NCBI RefSeq assembly: GCF_015163075.1
Contig: NZ_JADDXU010000016.1
Location: forward strand, 62,001 to 126,000
DNA from: Streptomyces justiciae
Lineage (GTDB): Bacteria > Actinomycetota > Actinomycetes > Streptomycetales > Streptomycetaceae
Length of the DNA stretch: 64,000 nt
Direction: 5' to 3'
This document shows positions 1 through 6,929 of this stretch, piece after piece (the stretch's first letter is position 1; each line of letters begins with the position of its first letter). A program made the position numbers and the translations under genes. Below the pieces are notes generated by a model. The model had not been told where the DNA came from. It searched no databases and was given only the letters and a program-made list of their open reading frames with translations.

Positions 1-659
1 GCGGGCGGCGCTACACCGCCTTCACCGTCAACACCGAACACCTCAAGCCCTGGCACACCCTGACAGGACGTCAGCACTTCTTCCTCGACCACGACTGGCT
101 CCACGAGGTCGGCGAGGCCCTCCCCGTCTACAAGCCGCCGCTCAACATGCACCGGCTGTACGGAGAACCCGAGTTGGGCCCCCGCGCCGGCGAGGAGGGC
201 CGCGAGGTCGCCGTCCGCTTCCTCACCCCGCACAACAAGTGGGCCATCCACTCCCAGTACCAGGACAACCTTCACATGATGACCCTCGGCCGCGGCGGCC
301 AGACCGTGTGGATGTCCCCGCAGGACGCCGACGCGATCGGCGTCAAGGACAACGAGTGGATCGAGGCCGTCAACCGCAACGGCGTCATCACCGCCCGCGC
401 GATCGTCTCCCACAAGATGCCGCCCGGCACGGTCTACATGAACCACGCCCAGGAACGCACCGTAGGCGTCCCGAAGACCCAGAAGACCGGCAAGCGGGGC
501 GGCATCCACAACTCGCTGACCCGGATCATGCTCAAGCCCACCCATCTCGTCGGCGGCTACGCCCAGTTGACGTGGGCCTTCAATTACCTGGGCCCCACCG
601 GCAACCAGCGCGACGAGGTGACGGTCATCCGCCGCCGCGAGCAGGACGTGGAGTACTGA
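1..659 (+). CDS. narG: Respiratory nitrate reductase alpha subunit, C-terminal part (partial)
   Basis: The open frame already runs at the first complete codon (base 3) and ends at TGA 657-659, so the 5' part lies outside the window. The visible 218 residues are the C-terminal fifth of a ~1200-residue molybdopterin oxidoreductase; they include stretches typical of the NarG molybdopterin-dinucleotide binding end. NarG carries the Mo-bisMGD site and one Fe-S cluster and reduces nitrate to nitrite on the cytoplasmic face of the membrane-bound NarGHI complex. The identification rests on similarity of this tail to NarG and on narH, narJ and narI directly downstream; narH starts one base after the stop. 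Confidence 0.93.
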   Translation, partial: GRRYTAFTVNTEHLKPWHTLTGRQHFFLDHDWLHEVGEALPVYKPPLNMHRLYGEPELGPRAGEEGREVAVRFLTPHNKWAIHSQYQDNLHMMTLGRGGQTVWMSPQDADAIGVKDNEWIEAVNRNGVITARAIVSHKMPPGTVYMNHAQERTVGVPKTQKTGKRGGIHNSLTRIMLKPTHLVGGYAQLTWAFNYLGPTGNQRDEVTVIRRREQDVEY

Positions 660-660
660 C

Positions 661-2163
661 ATGCGAGTGATGGCCCAGATGGCGATGGTCATGAACCTCG
701 ACAAGTGCATCGGCTGCCACACCTGTTCCGTCACCTGCAAGCAGGTGTGGACCAACCGCCAGGGCACCGAGTACGTCTGGTTCAACAACGTCGAGACCCT
801 CCCCGGCCAGGGCTACCCCCGCCGCTGGGAGGACCAGGAACGCTGGAAGGGCGGCTGGGAACGCACCCGTTCGGGACGACTGCGGCTGAAGGCGGGCGGT
901 CGGGCGAAGCGGCTGAGCACCATCTTCGCCAACCCCGACCTGCCCGCCCTCGACGACTACTACGAGCCCTGGACGTACGACTACAAGAGCCTCACCGAAG
1001 CTCCCGCGGGCGACGACCTGCCGGTGGCTCGCCCGTACTCGCAGACCAGCGGCGAACCCATGGACACGGTGACCTGGGGCCCGAACTGGGACGACAACTT
1101 GGGCGGTGCTCCGGAGAACGCCCCGAAGGACCCGCTCGTCCAGAAGGTCGGTGAACGCATCCGCTTCGAGTTCGAGCAGAGCTTCATGTTCTACCTCCCG
1201 CGCGTCTGCGAGCACTGCCTCAACCCGGCCTGCGTCTCCGCCTGTCCGTCCGGCGCGATGTACAAGCGCGCCGAGGACGGCATCGTCCTGGTCGACCAGG
1301 ACCGGTGCCGCGGCTGGCGGATGTGCGTGAGCTCCTGCCCGTACAAGAAGGTCTACTTCAACCACGCCACCGGCAAGGCCGAGAAGTGCACCTTCTGCTT
1401 CCCGCGCCTCGAACTCGGCATGCCGACCGTGTGCGCCGAGACCTGCGTCGGCCGGATGCGCTACCTCGGCGTCATGTTGTACGACGCAGACCGCGTCGCC
1501 GAGGCTGCCGCGGTCGAGGACGAACACGACCTGTATCCGGCCCAGTTGGAGGCCTTCCTCGACCCGCGCGACCCGGCCGTGGCCGCCGCCGCACGGGCGA
1601 GCGGCATCACCGAGGAGTGGCTGGACGCGGCCCGCCGCTCCCCGGTCTTCGACCTGATCCGCACCTACCAGGTGGCCCTGCCCCTGCACCCGGAGTACCG
1701 CACCCTGCCCATGGTCTGGTACGTCCCGCCGCTCTCCCCGGTCGTCGACGCGGTCGCCGCGACCGGTCACGACGGCGAGGACGCCGGCAAGCTCTTCGGC
1801 GCCATCGACACCCTGCGCATCCCCGTCGAGTACCTCGCCGAACTCCTCACCGCCGGCGACACCTACGCCGTCGAGGCGGTCCTGCGCCGGATGGCCGCCA
1901 TGCGTGTCCACATGCGCGCCCGCAACCTCGGCGAGGCACCCGACCCGGGCATCGCCGCCGCCGTACGGCTCACCGGTGACGAGCTGGAGGAGATGTTCCG
2001 GCTGCTCGCCGTCGCCAAGTACGAGGACCGGTACGTCATCCCGAGCGCGGCCCGCGCGGACGCCGAAGCCCTGCTCGGCGAGGACGCGGCCTGCCCGGTG
2101 GGCGAGAAGCCGGGCAAGCCCACCCTGCTCAACCTCTCGCCGACTCGCAGGAGGTCCGCATGA
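661..2163 (+). CDS. narH: Nitrate reductase beta subunit (Fe-S electron transfer)
   Basis: 500 residues, normal NarH length. It moves electrons from NarI heme to the NarG molybdenum site through four Fe-S clusters. The first ferredoxin-like motif is C16-x2-C19-x2-C22-x3-C26. A second group starts CEHCLNPAC near residue 181, and a third reads CRGWRMC, where Trp replaces a Cys, as in NarH subunits that carry one [3Fe-4S] cluster. A fourth group (CTFC ... CAETC) follows. The ATG lies one base after the narG stop, so the two are co-transcribed; the stop overlaps narJ by 4 nt (ATGA), which implies translational coupling. Confidence 0.96.
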   Translation: MRVMAQMAMVMNLDKCIGCHTCSVTCKQVWTNRQGTEYVWFNNVETLPGQGYPRRWEDQERWKGGWERTRSGRLRLKAGGRAKRLSTIFANPDLPALDDYYEPWTYDYKSLTEAPAGDDLPVARPYSQTSGEPMDTVTWGPNWDDNLGGAPENAPKDPLVQKVGERIRFEFEQSFMFYLPRVCEHCLNPACVSACPSGAMYKRAEDGIVLVDQDRCRGWRMCVSSCPYKKVYFNHATGKAEKCTFCFPRLELGMPTVCAETCVGRMRYLGVMLYDADRVAEAAAVEDEHDLYPAQLEAFLDPRDPAVAAAARASGITEEWLDAARRSPVFDLIRTYQVALPLHPEYRTLPMVWYVPPLSPVVDAVAATGHDGEDAGKLFGAIDTLRIPVEYLAELLTAGDTYAVEAVLRRMAAMRVHMRARNLGEAPDPGIAAAVRLTGDELEEMFRLLAVAKYEDRYVIPSAARADAEALLGEDAACPVGEKPGKPTLLNLSPTRRRSA

Positions 2164-2777
2164 CACCCGAGGCGTGCGTCCGGCTCGCGGCGGCCCGCCT
2201 GCTGACCTACCCGGACGAGACCTTCTACCGACAGCTGCCGCTCATCGCCGAGTTGGCGGTCGGGCCGGAGGTGGCGGACTTCCTGGCGTACGCGGAGGGC
2301 GAGCGGCCCCTCGACCTGGCCGCGCACTACACGTCCGTCTTCGACACCCGCAACCGCCGCTGCCCGTACCTGACTTGGTGGACGGACGGCGACACCCGCA
2401 ACCGCGGCCTGTCCCTGGTCCGGGTCAAGCGCACCTACGCCGCGCACGGCTGGCGCCTCGACGGCGACGAACTGCCCGACTTCCTGCCGGTGATGCTGGA
2501 GTTCGCCGCGATCGAGGAACAGGCGGGCACCGAACTCCTCCAGGAGCACCGCGCGGGACTTGAGCTGCTGCGCCTGGCGCTGACCGAGCACGGGACGCCG
2601 TACGCCCTCCTGCTCCAGGCCGTCTGCCGCACCCTCCCCGGGCCCACGCCCGCCACCCGCGAGGAGGCGAAGGCGCTGGCCCGGCAGGGCCCGCCGCGCG
2701 AGCGCGTCGGACTCGAACCGCTCGGCCCCGGCATCGATCTGCCGTGGCCGACCCTCCCGGAAAGGCCGGGCGTCTGA
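2160..2777 (+). CDS. narJ: Nitrate reductase assembly chaperone (delta subunit)
   Basis: 205 residues of the TorD/NarJ chaperone family, which binds apo-NarG, assists molybdenum cofactor insertion and holds the enzyme back until it docks on the membrane. It is not part of the mature complex. The YPD(E) stretch near the N-terminus and the C-P-Y-L motif around residue 63 are typical of actinobacterial NarJ. The start overlaps the narH stop (ATGA), and the TGA stop shares its A with the ATG of narI, so translation of the last three genes is coupled. Confidence 0.93.
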   Translation: MTPEACVRLAAARLLTYPDETFYRQLPLIAELAVGPEVADFLAYAEGERPLDLAAHYTSVFDTRNRRCPYLTWWTDGDTRNRGLSLVRVKRTYAAHGWRLDGDELPDFLPVMLEFAAIEEQAGTELLQEHRAGLELLRLALTEHGTPYALLLQAVCRTLPGPTPATREEAKALARQGPPRERVGLEPLGPGIDLPWPTLPERPGV

Positions 2778-3502
2778 TGGACCTGCTCCTGTGGGGCGTC
2801 CTGCCCTACGTCGTCCTCGTGCTGCTCGTCGCGGGCGCGATCTGGCGCGGCCGCTACGACCGGTACGGCATCAGCACGCACTCCTCCCAGCTCCACGAGT
2901 CCCGGATGCTGCGCATCGGCTCGCCGCTCTTCCACTTCGGCATGGCCTTCGTCGTCGTAGGACACGTCGTGGGCCTGCTGATCCCGCAGAGCTGGACGGA
3001 CGCCGTCGGGGTCGACGACCACACGTACCACCTGCTCGCGGTCTCCACCGGCGCGGTCGCGGGCGTCGCCGCGGTGGCGGGCATCGGCATCCTGGTGTAC
3101 CGGCGGCTGAAGGTCCCCGCCGTCCGCCGGGCCGGCCTGCGCAGCGACCGGCTCATGTACGGGGTCCTGATCGGCGCGATGCTGCTCGGACTGACCGCGA
3201 CGATCCTCAACTCGGCGGGCGCGACCGGGGATTACGACTACCGCGAGGGCATCTCCGTCTGGTTCCGCTCGCTGTTCGCCTTCCGGCCGGACTACGCGCT
3301 GATGGCGGACACGCCCCTCGCCTTCCAGCTGCACATCCTGTTCGGCTTCGCGCTGATCACCCTGATCCCGTACTCCCGGCTGATCCACATGTTCACCGCC
3401 CCCGTCCGCTACCTCTTCCGCCCGTACGTCGTCTACCGCCGCCGCGACCCGCGCCGGCAGGCCCAGCGGCCGCTGCGCCGGGGCTGGGAACGCGTCCGGT
3501 AG
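2777..3502 (+). CDS. narI: Nitrate reductase gamma subunit (cytochrome b)
   Basis: 241 residues with about five hydrophobic membrane spans. NarI oxidises menaquinol at the outer membrane face and passes electrons through two b hemes to NarH. Conserved histidines occur in the second and last spans (for example HFGMAFVVVGH near residue 53, and LHILFGF). The frame is open further upstream, but ATG 2777 overlaps the narJ stop (TGATG), matches the family N-terminus (MDLLLWGVLPY) and is preferred. The TAG stop lies inside a 24-bp tandem duplication. Confidence 0.95.
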   Translation: MDLLLWGVLPYVVLVLLVAGAIWRGRYDRYGISTHSSQLHESRMLRIGSPLFHFGMAFVVVGHVVGLLIPQSWTDAVGVDDHTYHLLAVSTGAVAGVAAVAGIGILVYRRLKVPAVRRAGLRSDRLMYGVLIGAMLLGLTATILNSAGATGDYDYREGISVWFRSLFAFRPDYALMADTPLAFQLHILFGFALITLIPYSRLIHMFTAPVRYLFRPYVVYRRRDPRRQAQRPLRRGWERVR

Positions 3503-3532
3503 GCGCCGTGGGAACGCGTCCGGTAGGCGCCG
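3485..3532. repeat. Perfect 24-bp tandem duplication across the narI stop
   Basis: Bases 3485-3508 are repeated exactly at 3509-3532. The first copy encodes the last narI codons and its TAG; the second is non-coding and carries an unused copy of the stop. Identical copies suggest a recent slippage event. It does not alter NarI. Confidence 0.9.
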
Positions 3533-3592
3533 CGACATGCGCTCCGCACCGTCCGGCCCGATCATGGAACCCCCTGTCCCGGAGAACGGGAG

Positions 3593-5341
3593 GTGCCAGT
3601 GGGGACGGACCCCCCTCTCCCGCGGACCCTGCTGTCCGCGGACGTCGAAGCGCTGCCGGCGGGCGCGGACGGGGACCTGGGGCGGGAGTACCGGCTGCTG
3701 CGGGACATCGTGGAGGGCGGGTCGGCGGCCGTCGCCGTCCTCGACACCCGGCTGCGCTACGTGTACGTCAACCCTCACATGGCCCGGATCAACGGCGTAC
3801 CGGTGCGGGAGCACCTGGGCCGCACCCTCACCGAGGTCATGCCGGGCGTGGAGCGGCCCGTCGACGTGCCCCGGGCGGTGCTGCGCGACGGCCGTCCGCG
3901 TGACGTCGTCGTCTCCGGCAGCATGGGCACCGGCGCCCACCGGGTGCGCCGGGAGTGGCAGTGCACCTACCACCGGCGCTACGACGAGCGGGGCGAGGTC
4001 ATCGGCCTCGTGGCCGTGGGCGTGGAGGTGACCGAGCCGCGCCGGTACGTCACCGAGCTGGAGCGGGCCCACGGCCGGATGGCGATGATCCATGCGGCCA
4101 CTCTGCGGATCGGCACCACGCTCGACCTGGAGCGGACCTGCCGGGAACTCGTCGACTTCGTGGTGCGGGACCTGGCGGACGGGGCCTCCGTCGACCTGGT
4201 CGTCGAGGACGGCCCGCCGGGGCCCGCGCCCGGCGGGATGGTACGGCTGCGGCGCGCCGCCGTGAGCCGGAGCCCGGAGCTGGACCGGCGGCTCGGCAGG
4301 CCGCCCGTGCTCGGCGAGGTCAACGAGCACGGCCCGACGTCCCCGGTGCGGCGGGTCCTGGAACGCGGCAGACCGCTGCTGACGACTGTGCCGGGCAGAC
4401 GGCCACCAGGACTGCGCGGCCCGTACGCGGACCGGCTGGCGGAGTACCGCGCCGCCGGCATCCACTCCGGCCTGGTCGTGCCGCTCACCACCGACTCCCG
4501 GAGCGTGGGCGTCCTCGCCATGGTCCGGGCGGGCTCCTCACCGGCCTTCACGGTGGAGGACGGCGTGGTCGCCCAGGAACTCGCCGGCCGCGCCTCCCGC
4601 GCCCTGGAACGCGCCCGGCACTACGCCCGCGAGCACACCATGGCCCTTGAGCTCCAGCGGGCCCTGCTCAGCGAGCCGACCCTCCCGCACCCCGACCTGG
4701 AGACCGCGTCCCGCTATCTGCCCGCCGACGACAGCGCGGTGGTCGGCGGCGACTGGTACGACTCGCTGGCCCTCCCGCACGGCCGCAACCTCCTCGTCAT
4801 CGGCGACGTGATGGGCCACGGGGTGGAGGCGGCCGTCGCGATGAGCCACTACCGGTCGATGCTCCGGGCGCTCGCGTTCTCCTCGGGGCTGCCGCTCCAC
4901 GAGATGCTGTACGCCGCCGACCGCATGATCGCCGCGTCCGGCTTCGACCGCGTCGCCACCTGCCTGCTCGCCCTCGGCGACCCGGCCACCGACACGATCA
5001 GCTACGCCAACGCCGGCCACCTGCCGCCGCTGCGGATCACCGCCGAGGGCCACGTGGAACTGGTCCCGCTCCCCGCCGGGCCCCCACTGGGCACCGGCCT
5101 CGGCGCCTACGAGACCGTCACCCGCCCCGGCATGCCCGGCGGCACCCTGCTCCTCTACACCGACGGCCTGGTGGAACGCCGCGACGAGGACATCGACACG
5201 TCCCTCACCCGCCTCACCGACCTGCGTCTGCCACCCGGCGGCGACCTCGACGAGATCCTCGACGGCATCCTGGCCCACGCGGCAACGGGCTCGGTCCACG
5301 ACGACATCGCCTTGCTGGCGGCTCGGGCACGGGGGGTGTAG
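3593..5341 (+). CDS. PAS-GAF-SpoIIE (PP2C) protein serine phosphatase
   Basis: 582 residues, soluble. Order: PAS domain (about 40-150, including YVYVNPHMARINGV), GAF domain (about 160-345), SpoIIE/PP2C phosphatase domain (about 350-580) with metal-binding stretches VVGGDWYDS, VIGDVMGHG and YANAGHLPP. Such proteins usually dephosphorylate anti-anti-sigma factors in partner-switching stress pathways, with PAS and GAF as sensor inputs. No kinase domain is fused, unlike the second phosphatase in this window (47.1-49.6 kb). GTG 3593 (GGAG at 3581) and GTG 3599 (GGGAGG at 3588-3593) are both possible starts. It is separated from narI by ~90 bp and need not share its regulation. Confidence 0.9.
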   Translation: MPVGTDPPLPRTLLSADVEALPAGADGDLGREYRLLRDIVEGGSAAVAVLDTRLRYVYVNPHMARINGVPVREHLGRTLTEVMPGVERPVDVPRAVLRDGRPRDVVVSGSMGTGAHRVRREWQCTYHRRYDERGEVIGLVAVGVEVTEPRRYVTELERAHGRMAMIHAATLRIGTTLDLERTCRELVDFVVRDLADGASVDLVVEDGPPGPAPGGMVRLRRAAVSRSPELDRRLGRPPVLGEVNEHGPTSPVRRVLERGRPLLTTVPGRRPPGLRGPYADRLAEYRAAGIHSGLVVPLTTDSRSVGVLAMVRAGSSPAFTVEDGVVAQELAGRASRALERARHYAREHTMALELQRALLSEPTLPHPDLETASRYLPADDSAVVGGDWYDSLALPHGRNLLVIGDVMGHGVEAAVAMSHYRSMLRALAFSSGLPLHEMLYAADRMIAASGFDRVATCLLALGDPATDTISYANAGHLPPLRITAEGHVELVPLPAGPPLGTGLGAYETVTRPGMPGGTLLLYTDGLVERRDEDIDTSLTRLTDLRLPPGGDLDEILDGILAHAATGSVHDDIALLAARARGV

Positions 5342-5350
5342 GGCGGGCGT

Positions 5351-6532
5351 TCAGGACGTCGCGGTTCGCTGAGCTCGGGCCCGCCGCCGTACTCCCAGGC
5401 CCAGAGCCATCAGCAGCACCGCCAGCACCCCGTACCCGTACGTCAGCGTCGCCGCCGCGGCCACCCCCGCGACCAGCAACGGGCCGCCCGCGTCGCCCAG
5501 TTCGCGGCCCAGCTCGGCCGCGCCCATGGTCTGGCCCAGTCGTTCCTGAGGTGTCGACGCGGCGAGGGCGGCGAAGCCCAGCGGGGTGATCAGGCCCGTG
5601 CCCGCGCCGACGAGGGCGGCGGCGAGCAGGATGCCCGTCAGACCCGGCAGCATCGCGCAGGCCAGCCCCGCCGCCGCGAGCAGCAGCCCGGCCGTCAGCC
5701 CGCCCCGCGTGGTGATCCGCCCCGCGTCCAACGCCCGCCCCGCCCGCGGCTGGACGACCGCCGCGCACGCGGCCAGCACCGACACCGCCGCCCCGGTCGC
5801 CACTGTTCCCAGTCCGGCCACCGCCCCCGACACCGGCAGGAACCCGACGCCCACCGACAGCGCGGCGGTCGCCCCGGCCAGCGCGGCCGTCGGCACCAGG
5901 AACGCCGGATCGGCGAGCCGCCGTGCCAGGTCCACCACCGTCTGCCGGGCCCGGGGGAGCGGCGGTACGACGGGTACGGCGACCAGCGCCCACAGCGCCA
6001 CCGCCGCGCCCAGCACAGCCAGCACGGTGAACAGCAACCGCAGGCCGCCGGCCCACACCAGCACCCCGCCGAGCAACGGGCCCAGCGTGTAGCCGATCGA
6101 CTTGTAGAAGCCGTAACTCCCGAACGCCCGCCCGTGCTTGGCCGCCGGATTCAGCCGCGCCACCAGCGCGGACGCGGCGGGGGAGAAGGCGGAGGCGGCC
6201 GCCCCCTGACCGAGCCGCGCGGCCCACAGCCACCCCGGGCTGTCGGCGAGGGCGTACAACGCGGACGCCACGGCGAACGCCACCAGCCCGCCCAGCAGCA
6301 CCGGCCGCGCCCCGACCCGGTCGGCGATCGTGCCGAACAGCGGCTTCAGCAACACCTCGGCACCGTCGTACAGCGCGAGCAGTCCGCCCAGGACGAGCAG
6401 CGAGGTCACCGCGTCGTCGGTGTCGGCGCCCAGGTTCGCGGCGATGCCGTGCGCGCCGAACGCGGTGGTGAAACCGGCCGCGTACAGCGGCCACATGCGG
6501 CGCGCGGGAGCCGTTTCAGTCGGCGTTGTCAC
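5351..6532 (-). CDS. MFS transporter, co-transcribed with the metal repressor
   Basis: 393 residues with about 12 hydrophobic spans; the loop after the second span (GTIADRVGARPVLLGG) carries the MFS signature. GTG 6532 is chosen because it overlaps the 3' end of the upstream repressor gene by 17 nt; an internal ATG twelve codons later is an alternative. No substrate motif is visible. Its place behind an NmtR-like repressor and opposite a P1B-4 ATPase suggests metal export, possibly nickel or cobalt. That role is inference from context. Confidence 0.85.
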   Translation of the reverse strand: MTTPTETAPARRMWPLYAAGFTTAFGAHGIAANLGADTDDAVTSLLVLGGLLALYDGAEVLLKPLFGTIADRVGARPVLLGGLVAFAVASALYALADSPGWLWAARLGQGAAASAFSPAASALVARLNPAAKHGRAFGSYGFYKSIGYTLGPLLGGVLVWAGGLRLLFTVLAVLGAAVALWALVAVPVVPPLPRARQTVVDLARRLADPAFLVPTAALAGATAALSVGVGFLPVSGAVAGLGTVATGAAVSVLAACAAVVQPRAGRALDAGRITTRGGLTAGLLLAAAGLACAMLPGLTGILLAAALVGAGTGLITPLGFAALAASTPQERLGQTMGAAELGRELGDAGGPLLVAGVAAAATLTYGYGVLAVLLMALGLGVRRRARAQRTATS

Positions 6533-6872
6533 TGAGGCCAAGGCGCAGGTGCTCCACGTGGTAGACGGCCTGGTCGAGGAGTTCGGCGACATGGTGGTCG
6601 TGCAGCGCGTAGACCACCGAGCGGCCGCGGCGCTCGCCGACCACCAGACCGAGGTTGCGCAGCAGCCGCAGCTGGTGCGAGCACGCCGACTGCTCCATCC
6701 CCACCTCGGCCGCCAACTCCGTGGCAGGCAGCGGCCCTTCGCGCAGCCGCGCCAGGATCAGCAGCCGGGAGGGCGTCGACAGGGCCTGGAGCGTGGTGGC
6801 GACCTTCGCGACGTTCCCCGCGTCGAGGCGTACGCGGTCCTCGGCGGTGCTGGTGACGGCTCCATGACCCAT
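6516..6872 (-). CDS. nmtR: NmtR-like ArsR/SmtB nickel/cobalt-sensing repressor
   Basis: 118 residues: a winged-helix ArsR fold with recognition helix MEQSACSHQLRLLRNLG and beta-wing RRGRSVVYAL. ATG 6872 is chosen because the protein then begins Met-Gly-His-Gly, the N-terminus of Mycobacterium tuberculosis NmtR, whose His3 takes part in nickel binding. The C-terminal helix carries D92, H94, H105 and H108, matching NmtR D91, H93, H104 and H107. An upstream in-frame GTG at 6890 lacks a good ribosome site. NmtR-type repressors leave DNA when they bind Ni or Co. The symbol is by similarity. The MFS gene follows in the same operon; the P1B-4 ATPase is divergent. Confidence 0.88.
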   Translation of the reverse strand: MGHGAVTSTAEDRVRLDAGNVAKVATTLQALSTPSRLLILARLREGPLPATELAAEVGMEQSACSHQLRLLRNLGLVVGERRGRSVVYALHDHHVAELLDQAVYHVEHLRLGLSDNAD

Positions 6873-6897
6873 GCGGGGTATCTTACCCACCGCACAT

Positions 6898-6925
6898 GAA
6901 CAGATGAATGAGTCTTCATGTGTTC
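6898..6925. promoter_or_regulatory. Probable NmtR-like operator (11-6-11 inverted repeat)
   Basis: GAACAGATGAA (6898-6908) and TTCATGTGTTC (6915-6925) are inverted copies with one mismatch in eleven, separated by TGAGTC. This size, AT-richness and position, between the divergent repressor and ATPase genes, match ArsR/SmtB operators. It would control both directions. The in-frame ATG at 6918 lies inside the right arm. Confidence 0.75.
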
Positions 6926-6929
6926 CTGT

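Noticed and set aside
2435..4465. Antisense open frame of 676 codons across narJ, narI and the PAS-GAF phosphatase
   Set aside because: Low-complexity composition, no motif, and it covers three genes with clear families on the other strand.
6918..6929. ATG 6918 as start of the metal ATPase
   Set aside because: It lies inside the right arm of the probable operator and has no ribosome site; ATG 6930 or GTG 6942 is more reasonable.
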